This document shows positions 33,964 through 42,413 of a DNA stretch of 64,000 bases, in pieces (position 1 is the first letter of the stretch; each line of letters starts with the position of its first letter). The DNA is taken from NCBI GenBank assembly GCA_041859875.1, contig JBFLFY010000009.1, forward strand, positions 7,628 through 71,627, given 5' to 3'. The position numbers and the translations under genes are program-made. Under the pieces are notes generated by a model. It made no database searches. It had not been told where the DNA came from and worked only from the letters and a program-made list of their open reading frames with translations. Origin of the DNA: Thermocaproicibacter sp041859875. GTDB lineage: Bacteria > Bacillota > Clostridia > Oscillospirales > Acutalibacteraceae.

Positions 33964-34413
33964 TCACTTCCCCTTTTGCAAAATCTCCAAAAATTCAGAA
34001 AGAAATCCGGCAAGAAACCGCAGCTGCTCTGCCGAGGCGTTTGCCAAAAGAGAAGCAATCACCGTGCGGTACTTTTCGTGGGCTTGTTTATGATTTTCTG
34101 CGGCTGTTTTTCCGTTTTCCGTCAGCCGCAGAATTATTTTTTTGTCGTCGCTGGGGCTGGTTGTCTTCTGAACCATCTGCTTGCGCACCAGGCGCTTGGC
34201 CGTCTGGGAAGCGGCACCTCTTGTAATGCCAAGCTGTCGGGCAATTCCAGAGATATGCAGGCCGGGATGCTCCAAAATGCACTGGAGCATCGTAATTTCA
34301 GAGTGATAAAGTTCCGTGCCGGTGCCAAATGTTCTGGCCGTTCGGTCTTTTTCATAGAAGGTGCAGATAACATCGAGTAAGGTTTCCCCAATTTGCTCTT
34401 TTTTCTGTTCCAT
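33964..34413 (-). CDS. MarR-family transcriptional regulator
   Basis: 149-residue winged-helix repressor. The recognition region reads HISGIARQLGITRGAASQTAKRLVRKQMV and the wing SPSDDKKIILRLTENG. Such proteins usually repress themselves and an adjacent efflux gene until bound by a phenolic or drug ligand, which fits the MATE gene downstream. The ATG at 34413 lies only 6 bases after a good -10 element, so the mRNA may be leaderless; a longer frame to 34713 passes through that promoter and is rejected. Confidence 0.88.
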   Translation of the reverse strand: MEQKKEQIGETLLDVICTFYEKDRTARTFGTGTELYHSEITMLQCILEHPGLHISGIARQLGITRGAASQTAKRLVRKQMVQKTTSPSDDKKIILRLTENGKTAAENHKQAHEKYRTVIASLLANASAEQLRFLAGFLSEFLEILQKGK

Positions 34414-34448
34414 ACCTATATTGTATAGTATGTATGCAAAACTGTCAA
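34411..34448 (-). promoter_or_regulatory. marR promoter and overlapping near-palindromic operator
   Basis: On the minus strand TTGACA (34448-34443), 17 bases, TACAAT (34425-34420), then the ATG at 34413. The stretch from 34411 to 34432 reads as an imperfect palindrome (CATACCTATA against TATAGTATG), covering both the -10 and the start codon, as expected for a self-repressing MarR. Confidence 0.6.
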
Positions 34449-34618
34449 CAAGGAGGCAGCGGAACTGCCTACGATCAAGAAAACAATTTATCAATTCTCT
34501 CATGATATTACTAGATAGAACAAATAGGGCATTTTTAAAAACGCTCTCGCAGCAGTGAAGGCTCCCGATGGTGTTTCCCCGCAGCGCGTCAAATGCGCTG
34601 ACGTCTGTCTTTTTACTC

Positions 34619-35176
34619 TCAGTACCTGTAAGGCACCGGCGGCTGCATTGGCGGCATTGCCATTTTTTCAGCTCTGCGAACTTTGAAGAAAATATAAACT
34701 GAACTGAAAACATCGAGGCAGAATATCAGGTGCAGGGCGATGTTCACACCCATACAGACAGTTGAAATCTCCCCTCTTCTGTGCGCAAATACCATCCCGG
34801 AAATCCCGTACATGGAAGTCGCCAGCAAAAGAAGATAATCAAATACCGTCAGAATCGGAATCAACACAAACAGCCCCGGAACAATGGCAAGTCCAATGCC
34901 GCAAAGAAAAATAAATGCATACAGCGGAACCAGCAGCACTTTGGCAGTCAGGGCAGTAAAAAGGAGTTCCCGCGGTTTTGCACCGCTGTTCCCAAAGAGA
35001 AATGGAACAATGAGGTTGAGGACAAAGAGTATAAAAAAGGCGATTCCCATAAAAATGAGCGGCGTCAGCGTTGACCCTTTCCATGCATCATCCGTCTTGG
35101 AACATTCTAAAAGATACCAGATGCCGGCATATACCAGTGCAGCCAGTGAAAACAGCAGGATTTTTCTTTTTACCAC
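34619..35176 (-). CDS. Hypothetical multi-pass membrane protein
   Basis: 185 residues with about five TM segments (KILLFSLAALVYAGIWYLL, LIFMGIAFFILFVLNLIVPF, LLVPLYAFIFLCGIGLAIVP, LFVLIPILTVFDYLLLLATS, ICMGVNIALHLIFCLDV-like) and a short proline-rich cytosolic tail ending PPMQPPVPYRY. I do not recognise a family. The GTG at 35176 has GGAG 8 bases upstream; the frame also allows 35185. A stem (CAGCGC/GCGCTG) at about 34579-34602 follows the stop but lacks a T-run. Confidence 0.6.
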   Translation of the reverse strand: MVKRKILLFSLAALVYAGIWYLLECSKTDDAWKGSTLTPLIFMGIAFFILFVLNLIVPFLFGNSGAKPRELLFTALTAKVLLVPLYAFIFLCGIGLAIVPGLFVLIPILTVFDYLLLLATSMYGISGMVFAHRRGEISTVCMGVNIALHLIFCLDVFSSVYIFFKVRRAEKMAMPPMQPPVPYRY

Positions 35177-35269
35177 ATCGCCCACTCCATTCTAACTATA
35201 TTTCATTATAAAAATTCTTATTTGAGCTTTTTGATATATTAACATACAAATTCTGTGTTTTCAAGCTGC

Positions 35270-35300
35270 AAAAATTCCCGGAAGCTTTCGCTTCCGGGAA
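35270..35300 (-). terminator. Terminator of the MBOAT-GDSL operon
   Basis: TTCCCGGAAGC (35275-35285) pairs perfectly with 35290-35300 around a 4-base loop. On the minus strand it is followed by T5. Confidence 0.9.
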
Positions 35301-35317
35301 ATGTTTTAAAAGCCGTC

Positions 35318-36202
35318 CTATTGCTGGGCATTCCGCATTAAGCAGTCCACCCAGACGGAATAGTACTTTGCCTTCAGATGAACCCCGTCGCCGGAATATT
35401 CATCCGGCAGATTGCCGTGGCCGTCTTCCGCAGCCGAAGCTACATCAACATAAAAAATATGTGAGCCGTCTGCCAGGGTTTTCAGGCCGTTATTCCGGAT
35501 ACGGATGGTATTGTTGCTGAAGACCGGGTCATCCTGCATCTTTTCCGCAGTTACATAAAGAATAGACTGAATATAAATTGCAGCGTTCGGCTGCATCTTT
35601 CTGATTTGCGCCACGATAGCGCAATAATGCTGTACAAAATACGATGTAGTGCCCGTGCCAAGTTCATTAATTCCGAGGAGAATATAGATTTTCCCATACT
35701 GACGCCTCCTCAGAGTCTGTTCCAAAGTAAGCCCTGTGGAGCTGTCTGTTTTGGGTTGATCAAAAAGCTGATAAATGCTAAGCCCTACCCGGCTGAAATA
35801 GTTGGCGTCATCCAGTCCCCCATAAAGTTTCAGCCCTTCTGTAAGGCTGTCGCCTACAAACAGCGCATCGCTGAAGGAACTTTTCTTTATTGCCTGCTTT
35901 GCCGGCGGCTGCGAGGAAGCCTGCCGTGTTTTGCTGCCGCTCTGCGGCCGGGCCGAAGAATGTGTTCCGGAAACGGCCGAATTCTTTGACGATGCTGCTG
36001 AAGAAGGAAAAGCTGGCGCCGAAGAAACGCCGGTAATCATTTGAAATTCCGGCTCGGCAGAATTCTGCGGAGTCGTGTTGGCCAGAAAGCCAAAACCGTT
36101 TTTCGGCATCCAAGCACATTCTACCGCCAGTACAATGCCTGCCACGGCAGCTACGGCAAGAATCAGTGTTACAAGAGGGCATTTTTTCAAAAAGACTTTC
36201 AT
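35318..36202 (-). CDS. SGNH/GDSL-family hydrolase or acyl-transfer partner, membrane-anchored
   Basis: 294-residue protein with an N-terminal TM segment (about 9-29), a Ser/Gln-rich linker (45-105) and a SGNH domain. Motifs are FVGDSLTEGL (block I Ser), GINELGTGT (block III, with Asn) and GDGVHLKAKYY (block V Asp-x-x-His). It lies 12 bases after an MBOAT gene. In alginate, teichoic acid and exopolysaccharide O-acetylation systems, an MBOAT membrane protein hands the acyl group to an SGNH partner outside the cell, so this is probably the terminal acyltransferase or the matching esterase. Confidence 0.85.
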   Translation of the reverse strand: MKVFLKKCPLVTLILAVAAVAGIVLAVECAWMPKNGFGFLANTTPQNSAEPEFQMITGVSSAPAFPSSAASSKNSAVSGTHSSARPQSGSKTRQASSQPPAKQAIKKSSFSDALFVGDSLTEGLKLYGGLDDANYFSRVGLSIYQLFDQPKTDSSTGLTLEQTLRRRQYGKIYILLGINELGTGTTSYFVQHYCAIVAQIRKMQPNAAIYIQSILYVTAEKMQDDPVFSNNTIRIRNNGLKTLADGSHIFYVDVASAAEDGHGNLPDEYSGDGVHLKAKYYSVWVDCLMRNAQQ

Positions 36203-36214
36203 TCAGGACCATCC

Positions 36215-37555
36215 TCAAAACTGTAAATACATAAATGGGTTGCTTGCACTGTTGTGAATAGAAATAATGCAACTCCAAAAGACTGTAAAAAGTACTACGG
36301 TTACCAGCACACGGCACTTCCGGCTGTGCAGCAGGAAAAGCTCCGGCTGCGGAATCAAAAATGCACATCCCACAGCAAGGTATGGCAGGTAGTCCTTTCC
36401 ATACTCTACCCAGTCGCCGGGATTCACGTTGATGCCTGCCGAAGCCGCTGGGAACAGCCGTGTAAAGTAAACAGCCAGCGTTGCAATGTTTGTATTGGCA
36501 AACAGCATCCAGGTAAGAGGAATGACCAGCAGAACGTAAAGATGCCCCAGCACAGGCCAGCGTGTAAGGTATTTCCGCAGAAAAAGTTTTTCAAGCGCTA
36601 TAAAGAAAAACAGCGAAATACCCCACAGGACAAAGTTCCAGCCCGTGCCGTGCCAGATTCCCGTAAGCACCCAAACAATAAACAGATTCCGAACCGTAGC
36701 CGGCATACCGTGCCGGCTCCCGCCCAGCGGAATATAGATATAATCGCGGAACCATGCGCCGAGCGTCGCGTGCCAGCGCCGGTAGAAATCTGAAACGGAA
36801 GTCGAGCAGTACGGAAAAACGAAGTTCCGCGGCAAAACAAAGCCAAACATCTGTGCTAGGCCCATGGCCATAAGGGAATATCCATGGAAGTCAAAATACA
36901 GCTGTAAAGTAAAAGCAGCCATACCCAGCCAAGCCATCGGTGTGGAAATAGACTCGCATCCAATCACCGAAATCTGCTTCCACAGCCCGCCGATTTTATC
37001 TGCCAGCAGCACCTTGTAGGCAAGGCCGACAATAAAGAAGCGAAGCCCGCTCTCCAGATTCTCTGCGCGGCAACTGTCGCGCCGAAGGTCCGGCACAAAG
37101 TCGCCATAACGGGTAATCGGCCCTTCCTCCACCTTTGGGAAGAAGAACATATAGGTGTTCAGGCGCATAAGCGACTTTTCGCATGGAATATCTTTTCGGT
37201 AAACATCAATCTGGTAAGCAAGCATTTGAAACGTATAGAAACTAATGCCAACTGGAAGGGGCGGATGTAATTTGAACCACACCAGCAGCCCTGTGTTGGC
37301 AGCGATTGTAATCCAAAACCAAAGGCGCCTTTGTGGGCCTTTTTTGTTTTTTCCGCTGAAGCGGCTCGAAAGAAAATAATTTGTCACAATGTCTGCCGCA
37401 AGGATTCCGGTCTGNNNCCACCAGGAACCAAGGCCATAAAACAGGACGCTTCCGATGAGCAGCACATCATTTTTATACCGTTCCGCCGCTGTATAGTATA
37501 GCACCAGCAAAAGAGGCAAAAACGCGAAAATAAAGTATAAATTGGAAAAGCTCAA
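36215..37555 (-). CDS. MBOAT-family membrane O-acyltransferase (AlgI/DltB-like)
   Basis: Polytopic protein of about 446 residues with AlgI-type motifs: PVGISFYTFQMLAYQIDVYR, YFDFHGYSLMAMG, DFYRRWHATLGAWFRDYIYI, and the catalytic-His segment GIWHGTGWNFVLWG. It transfers acyl groups across the membrane to an extracellular polymer, with the GDSL protein as likely partner. The start is a TTG at 37555 with AAAGGATG upstream. Three undetermined bases (37415-37417) sit in frame in the second TM region, so local sequence and true length are uncertain. Confidence 0.88.
   Translation of the reverse strand: MSFSNLYFIFAFLPLLLVLYYTAAERYKNDVLLIGSVLFYGLGSWWXQTGILAADIVTNYFLSSRFSGKNKKGPQRRLWFWITIAANTGLLVWFKLHPPLPVGISFYTFQMLAYQIDVYRKDIPCEKSLMRLNTYMFFFPKVEEGPITRYGDFVPDLRRDSCRAENLESGLRFFIVGLAYKVLLADKIGGLWKQISVIGCESISTPMAWLGMAAFTLQLYFDFHGYSLMAMGLAQMFGFVLPRNFVFPYCSTSVSDFYRRWHATLGAWFRDYIYIPLGGSRHGMPATVRNLFIVWVLTGIWHGTGWNFVLWGISLFFFIALEKLFLRKYLTRWPVLGHLYVLLVIPLTWMLFANTNIATLAVYFTRLFPAASAGINVNPGDWVEYGKDYLPYLAVGCAFLIPQPELFLLHSRKCRVLVTVVLFTVFWSCIISIHNSASNPFMYLQF
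37415..37417. other. Undetermined bases (NNN)
   Basis: Three N in the MBOAT gene. The frame is preserved, but this is probably an assembly-gap placeholder. Confidence 0.95.
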
Positions 37556-37804
37556 GCCGCCGCATCCTTTCTAGAAACTGTGTTTCCCCTTCGGGGAAAG
37601 CAGATTGGCCGCATCCATGCAGCCAAAGTTCGAAAAAGCGGGTTTGGGCAAAACGATGCGGCACGGCAGAAAATTCGGTCGGCAAAATGCAGCGCATTTT
37701 TTAGAGCCTGCAAAAATAGCCTTTTTGCAGCTTCCTAAGATTCACGCAAATATCTTTATTCCAAACGAAGGCTTCTTCAATTATTATAGTCGGTAATTCT
37801 TCTC
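37556..37804 (-). promoter_or_regulatory. Long structured leader of the MBOAT gene with alternative ribosome-site pairing
   Basis: The predicted mRNA leader is about 250 bases. It contains GCCGCATC (37662-37655 on the minus strand), then GGATGCGGC (37616-37608), and again GGATGCGGC at 37567-37559, where the last copy is the ribosome site just before the TTG. The first element can pair with either later copy. A TTTCCCC/GGGGAAA hairpin (about 37582-37600) and a TGCAAAAA hairpin (about 37710-37730) also lie in the leader. The layout is that of a translational switch. Confidence 0.45.
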
Positions 37805-37810
37805 TTACTA

Positions 37811-37839
37811 ATAATACATCTATCTTATTTCTCTATCAA
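37811..37839 (-). promoter_or_regulatory. Promoter of the MBOAT-GDSL operon
   Basis: On the minus strand TTGATA (37839-37834), a 17-base spacer, TATTAT (37816-37811). Confidence 0.6.
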
Positions 37840-37989
37840 GTTACAAAGCGGCTAACTTCTTCATGTTTTTGGTTTCAATATTGTAAATATTATTTTGCCG
37901 GCAGGGCTTTACAGCTTGTCTTTTGAAATCCTGACGGCTTTATGCTATGATTATTTCAAACCCAGCCCGTTTATGAAAGGAAAAAGATT

Positions 37990-39012
37990 ATGAATTCTAT
38001 AACAGAAAACTTGAAACAGCTTGCCGCGATTGACAGCCCTACCGGCTTTACAAAAAATGCCGCCGACTATGTGGCGGAACGCTTGCGCCAGCTTGACTTT
38101 CAGCCGGAGATGACAAACAAAAACTGCGTTGTCTGCTGCATCGGCGGCGAAGGAAACCCCATCATCCTCTCATCCCACATAGACACACTCGGCGGTATGG
38201 TTGCCGAAATCAAGGAAAACGGCCGCCTGCGGCTTACCAATATCGGCGGCCTGAATCCTTCAAACTGTGAAACGGAAAATTGCCGCATTTACACCCGCGA
38301 GGGCAAAATCTACGACGGTACGTTTCAGATGAACGACCCTTCTGTGCATGTAAATGGTGACCTTGACAAGCAGGAACGTACTTTCAGTGCAATGGAAGTT
38401 GTGATAGATGAAAACGTAAAAAGCAAAAAGGAAACCGAGGCGCTTGGAATTCGCAACGGTGACTTTGTCTGCTTTGACCCCCGCACAACGGTCACAAAAA
38501 GCGGGTATATTAAAAGCCGTTTTCTGGATGATAAGCTTTCCGCCAGCGTCCTTTTGGCATTTGCAGAAGAAGTACAGGAGAAAAAGATTAGCCTGAGCCG
38601 GAAAGTTTACGTTTTCTTTTCGGTCTATGAAGAAGTCGGCCACGGTTCCTGCGGTGCCCTTCCGGAAGATGCCGTGGAAATCATGAGCGTCGACATGGGC
38701 TGCGTCGGTCAGGGAGTTGCCTGCACAGAGCGCAAGGTCAGCATTTGTGCAAAAGACAGCCACGGCCCTTACGACTACGAGGTAACAACGAACCTGATTC
38801 ACTGCGCGGAAAAGGGCAACCTCGACTTTGCTGTCGACATCTACCCGCATTATGGCTCGGATGCCGATGCCGCGCTCTCAGCCGGCTACGACATGAAACA
38901 CGGGCTGATTGGCCCAGGTGTATACGCTTCTCACGGCTATGAGCGTTCCCACGTTGATGGCGCTGCAAACACGCTGAAACTGCTGGAGCTTTACCTAGGG
39001 CAGCAAGACTAA
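37990..39012 (+). CDS. M42-family metallo-aminopeptidase
   Basis: Cytosolic dizinc aminopeptidase (glutamyl aminopeptidase/endoglucanase M family) of 340 residues, forming large oligomeric shells in known members. The metal and catalytic residues are visible in SSHIDTLGG, FLDDKLSAS, YEEVGHGS (Glu-Glu), SVDMGC and the late YERSHVDG. It degrades short peptides, complementing the Opp importer and the M3 peptidase further along. GAAAGGA precedes the ATG. Confidence 0.92.
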   Translation: MNSITENLKQLAAIDSPTGFTKNAADYVAERLRQLDFQPEMTNKNCVVCCIGGEGNPIILSSHIDTLGGMVAEIKENGRLRLTNIGGLNPSNCETENCRIYTREGKIYDGTFQMNDPSVHVNGDLDKQERTFSAMEVVIDENVKSKKETEALGIRNGDFVCFDPRTTVTKSGYIKSRFLDDKLSASVLLAFAEEVQEKKISLSRKVYVFFSVYEEVGHGSCGALPEDAVEIMSVDMGCVGQGVACTERKVSICAKDSHGPYDYEVTTNLIHCAEKGNLDFAVDIYPHYGSDADAALSAGYDMKHGLIGPGVYASHGYERSHVDGAANTLKLLELYLGQQD

Positions 39013-39025
39013 GCTGGTTCTGAAA

Positions 39026-39066
39026 AATAGGCACCGCGCCCCTCATTGGGGCTGTGGTGCCTTTTT
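39026..39066. terminator. Bidirectional terminator between convergent genes
   Basis: AGGCACCGCGCCCC (39029-39042) pairs with 39048-39062 nearly perfectly, flanked by A5 on one side and T5 on the other. It ends both the M42 gene and the cohesin-like gene. Confidence 0.88.
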
Positions 39067-39069
39067 CGC

Positions 39070-40221
39070 TTATTTCTTCTTTTCTCTGCCAGATGTACGG
39101 ACACACAGCAGCACACCTACCATTACACAGAAACCGGCTGCAAGCATACCAACAAGGTAAGGGGGAAACTCGTTTTTCTCTATGGTAAGAGGCGCTGGCT
39201 GCCGATCATTTCTACCCTCTGTTTCCGCCGTTCTCATCGTTTGTGCTGTTGTAACTGCGCTTTCTTCCGGCAATGTAATGCGTCGGGCAGTACCGGAGCG
39301 TCCTTTTCTTCCCGCCTTAACCGAGGCTAAAGCCCGCTCTGCTTCCGGCCCGCTTTTGCGAGGACTTTGACGAAAGCCCTTGGCGCTGGTGGTTTTCTTT
39401 CTTCCACTTTGAGAATCCTTTGCTTTTTTCGGCTGCTCCGCTGGTTCCTCTTTTTCCGCACGGCAGACAGTAACGCAGTAAACAAGCCTTTGCTCCCCAT
39501 CCGCCGAGGTGGCAGTAATCTGAATTAATGTTTCACTGCCCGGCGCTTCAAGGCTTTTTCGGTTAACAAGAACTTTCGACCCGTCTTTTCCATCGGCGCA
39601 AAAGGTCACTGAACGGACAGAAGCCTCTACATCCAACCGGTAGTCGGTAACATCCGGCTGAAAAGCGGGCTGCAGCTGCCCAACCGAAGGGACAAGCGCC
39701 GCCAGGCGTGCATTTGCTGGCTTTTGGGGTTTTTCCATACTGACTGGAAGCACTTCATAGGTATTTAACCCCATGTCGCTGCCCGAATAATCGCAGGTTT
39801 CATCGACGCATGCACACAGGTTTGTTTCGTCTGCCGACGCCTCATCACCGCGCACTTGGAAAGAGAACTCCGCTATCTTTCCAGAAAGGGTAGCAGCGTA
39901 ACCACGACCTGTATTGCACACATAAACAGCGCAGATTGGATTTGACTTCGTATTCATGTGCATCGTTCCGCTTTCCATCTGCCGCGATTCTTTTGCTCCT
40001 GTAAAGCTTAAAATGGAATCGTCGTAAGCAATCCTCAGGCGAAACCCCGCGACGGCCGCGCCCGGCGCAAGGCTTACCTGAAGCGTAATGGTGCCGTCAG
40101 CGCCGCTGCAGGCGGTGCTGAAAAGAAACGCGGATTCTGTTTTTGCCTGCACAGGCACCGGAATCTGCACAAAGCAGGAAAGGCAAAAGAAAAGCAGGAA
40201 AGCTGCAAGAAAGCGCTTCAC
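39070..40221 (-). CDS. Cell-surface protein: signal peptide, cohesin-like domain, cadherin-like sandwich, C-terminal TM
   Basis: 383 residues: signal peptide (1-26, ending PVQA), a cohesin-type beta-sandwich (about 30-165; VSLAPGAAVAGFRLRIAYD then SILSFTG), and a cadherin-like beta-sandwich (about 190-255, ending in the ITATSADGEQRLVYCVTV strand pair). A Lys/Arg/Ser-rich linker (260-345) and a C-terminal TM (about 355-376) with basic tail RTSGREKKK follow. That makes it a membrane-tethered, outward-facing binding protein. Cohesins in clostridia bind dockerins, but many lone copies serve other adhesion roles; no dockerin is in the window. Confidence 0.75.
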   Translation of the reverse strand: MKRFLAAFLLFFCLSCFVQIPVPVQAKTESAFLFSTACSGADGTITLQVSLAPGAAVAGFRLRIAYDDSILSFTGAKESRQMESGTMHMNTKSNPICAVYVCNTGRGYAATLSGKIAEFSFQVRGDEASADETNLCACVDETCDYSGSDMGLNTYEVLPVSMEKPQKPANARLAALVPSVGQLQPAFQPDVTDYRLDVEASVRSVTFCADGKDGSKVLVNRKSLEAPGSETLIQITATSADGEQRLVYCVTVCRAEKEEPAEQPKKAKDSQSGRKKTTSAKGFRQSPRKSGPEAERALASVKAGRKGRSGTARRITLPEESAVTTAQTMRTAETEGRNDRQPAPLTIEKNEFPPYLVGMLAAGFCVMVGVLLCVRTSGREKKK

Positions 40222-40269
40222 CTAAAATTCCTCATTTCTTAAAATCTACAGGGAGCCCAGCAAGTCCAC

Positions 40270-40308
40270 AAAAAAAGAGCAGCCCACCGAAAAGCCCGGC
40301 TGGCTGCT
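40270..40308 (-). terminator. Terminator after the CrtO-like gene
   Basis: AGCAGCC (40278-40284) pairs with GGCTGCT (40302-40308). Read on the minus strand it is followed by CTTTTTTT. Confidence 0.7.
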
Positions 40309-40332
40309 AAAACGACTGCTGTGTAAATTTGC

Positions 40333-40854
40333 TCAGGCGGTAACTGTATTTCTGCCCATATCATCGGCACCGCTCAACTCGTGAATACGCCTTTTACGCA
40401 GAGTCTGCAGGCGAAAACGGTTGTAGCGCTGAATGATGGCAAACGGAAGGTTGCCGATTAAAATAAAAAGAGAAAAAAGCATACCCACAAGAAGCGGGTT
40501 GATAATAAATGTGATGACAGCACATAGACAGTTTTTCAAATGCATCCATTCGCCGCGGCAGGTTTCCATAATAAACTGGTCAAGGTACTCAATCGTGTCA
40601 TTCGTAAAATGCCTTTTTGAGAACCCGCCTTTTCCAATATACTGCGGAACACGGTCTTTCCAAAGCTGGATTTTCAGGTTATCCCGGTACCAGCGGCCCC
40701 CGCGTTCCCATTGCTTGGGTGTATAGCGATTCTTGGAAGAATCAAACATCGTATCCGGCAGTTTCTGGCATGACATAAAAGTTACTAAATGCCAAATACC
40801 GACTAAAATAATATTCCACATCAGCATGTCAAGGAACGAAGAATTTTTAAGCAT
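40333..40854 (-). CDS. CrtO-like (glycosyl-4,4'-diaponeurosporenoate) acyltransferase family protein
   Basis: 173-residue membrane protein with two or three TM segments and the family core GGRWYRDNLKIQLWKDRVPQ, SKRHFTN and MHLKNC. The conserved FIMETCRGEW motif lies before the second membrane region. In staphylococci the family member acylates a glycosylated carotenoid in staphyloxanthin synthesis. No carotenoid gene is present here, and such solitary homologues are common in clostridia, so the substrate should be left open. The ATG at 40854 has GGGAAG about 9 bases upstream; a GTG at 40863 is too close to it. Confidence 0.75.
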   Translation of the reverse strand: MLKNSSFLDMLMWNIILVGIWHLVTFMSCQKLPDTMFDSSKNRYTPKQWERGGRWYRDNLKIQLWKDRVPQYIGKGGFSKRHFTNDTIEYLDQFIMETCRGEWMHLKNCLCAVITFIINPLLVGMLFSLFILIGNLPFAIIQRYNRFRLQTLRKRRIHELSGADDMGRNTVTA

Positions 40855-41032
40855 TCCAGCCACTTCCCTTCTTGGAAAGCAGTGCCTCTTTGTGGCAGCT
40901 GCCTAACCCTCATAGCTCAATGCTTCTACTGCATATTATAGTACAAAACGGCAAAATGTGCAAGGATGCACCTGTATCATTCAGTGTACCCAGAAGTCTG
41001 CAATATTCGCGCCTTTTGGAGCCAGCAGTTCA

Positions 41033-41071
41033 AAAAAAGCGCCTGTGAAAAGTATATTCCGCAGACGCCTG
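41033..41071 (-). terminator. Terminator of the opp operon
   Basis: An imperfect hairpin with an AGGCGTCTG arm against CAGGCGCT, followed on the minus strand by T7. It lies just beyond the last gene of the operon. Confidence 0.6.
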
Positions 41072-41076
41072 AAATA

Positions 41077-41382
41077 TTAAATTCTAGTGATAAGAAATGT
41101 AAATAAGAAGTAAATCAAAATAGCAAGGCCAATCCACGGAAACACCAGCTGAAACATAGCAATAATCATAGCCAGTCGATCTTTCCAGCTATATTCGGGT
41201 TTCTCTTCCGTTTCAGGCTTTTTAGTTTCCTTGGTTTCTTTGTCTTCAGACGATTCCTTTTCCTTTGGGGGCAGCGCGGTATGCCCTTTCTCTTCGGCTT
41301 CCCTTTGCTCGGCACGCAGCTTCAGTTCCTGCTCCAGAAGGTCGGGGCGCGGACCCTGCCCCAGATGAAAAGGGTCGGTCAT
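41077..41382 (-). CDS. Small tail-anchored membrane protein at the end of the opp operon
   Basis: 101 residues: a highly charged N-terminal half (about 20-68, Glu/Lys-rich, probably disordered or coiled) and a C-terminal hydrophobic region (about 72-101) with one long or two short TM segments, ending FTFLITRI. The ATG overlaps the oppF stop by 4 bases (ATGA), so it is translationally coupled to the transporter. No family recognised. It may assist Opp complex assembly or regulation. Confidence 0.65.
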   Translation of the reverse strand: MTDPFHLGQGPRPDLLEQELKLRAEQREAEEKGHTALPPKEKESSEDKETKETKKPETEEKPEYSWKDRLAMIIAMFQLVFPWIGLAILIYFLFTFLITRI

Positions 41383-42401
41383 TTTTCAGCCGCTTCAGGC
41401 TCTGCAGGCTTCTGCGGCGTATCCTTACCCGCAAAGGGGCAGGCGACATAGTGTTCGTTGCCTACGTTCCGGTACTCCGGTACTTCTTTGGCGCAGGCTT
41501 CGCACGCGATTGGGCAGCGGGTGCGGAATTTGCATCCGGAAGGCGGATTCGCCGGGGATGGCAAGTCACCCTTCAGGATAACACGGTTACGCTTACTCTT
41601 AGGGTCTGGAACCGGAATTGCCGAAAGCAGCGCTTTCGTGTAAGGATGCAGCGGGTTGTTGTAAAGCTCATTCTTTGGAGCCATCTCTACTATATTGCCA
41701 AGGTACATAACGGCAACACGGTTACTGATGTATTCCACAACGGAAAGGTCATGCGAAATAAACATATAAGAAAGATGCTTTTCCTTCTGCAAATCACTCA
41801 GCAAGTTAATAATCTGTGACTGAATGGAAACATCCAGCGCGGAAACCGGTTCATCGCAAATAATGAACGAAGGGTCAAGTGCAAGGCTGCGCGCAATGCC
41901 AATGCGCTGTCTCTGGCCGCCGGAGAACTCATGTGGATAGCGGTTGATATAATAGGTTGGCAGGCCGCACAAATCCATCGTTTCAGCCACTTTTTTACGA
42001 ATCTGCTCTCTGGATCCCATCCGATGATCAATCAGCGCTTCACCAATAATCTGGCCGACCGTCATACGCGGGTCAAGCGAAGAGTACGGATCCTGAAACA
42101 CCATCTGCATATGGGTCCGCTCTTCACGGAGCTGACGGCGAGTCAATTTGCTGAAATCCTTGCCTTCGAACGTCACTTTGCCCGATGTCATTTTATACAG
42201 CCGCATAATGCTGCGGCCAAGGGTAGATTTTCCACACCCGGATTCCCCAACAACACCAAGGGTTTCGCCGCGCTTAATACTTAGCGAAACGCCGTCTACA
42301 GCCTTTACATATCCTACAGTGCGCTGAAAAACGCCGCCGCGGATTGGAAAATACTGCTTCAGATTCTCTACTTCAAGAATATTATCATTTTTCTCATCCA
42401 T
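41379..42401 (-). CDS. oppF: Oligopeptide ABC transporter ATP-binding protein OppF
   Basis: 340-residue ATPase with Walker A GESGCGKST, signature EFSGGQRQRIGIARSLA, Walker B FIICDEPVSALD and H-loop SHDLSVV. It has the OppF/DppF C-terminal Cys cluster (CKFRTRCPIACEACAKEVP ... CPF) that binds an Fe-S cluster in relatives. Twelve bases separate it from oppD. Together with OppD it powers peptide or nickel-type import; the operon composition favours peptides. Confidence 0.92.
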   Translation of the reverse strand: MDEKNDNILEVENLKQYFPIRGGVFQRTVGYVKAVDGVSLSIKRGETLGVVGESGCGKSTLGRSIMRLYKMTSGKVTFEGKDFSKLTRRQLREERTHMQMVFQDPYSSLDPRMTVGQIIGEALIDHRMGSREQIRKKVAETMDLCGLPTYYINRYPHEFSGGQRQRIGIARSLALDPSFIICDEPVSALDVSIQSQIINLLSDLQKEKHLSYMFISHDLSVVEYISNRVAVMYLGNIVEMAPKNELYNNPLHPYTKALLSAIPVPDPKSKRNRVILKGDLPSPANPPSGCKFRTRCPIACEACAKEVPEYRNVGNEHYVACPFAGKDTPQKPAEPEAAEK

Positions 42402-42413
42402 GCAAGCACCCCC

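Noticed and set aside
34414..34713. Extended N-terminus of the MarR protein
   Set aside because: It passes through a consensus promoter and non-MarR sequence; the family N-terminus starts at 34413.
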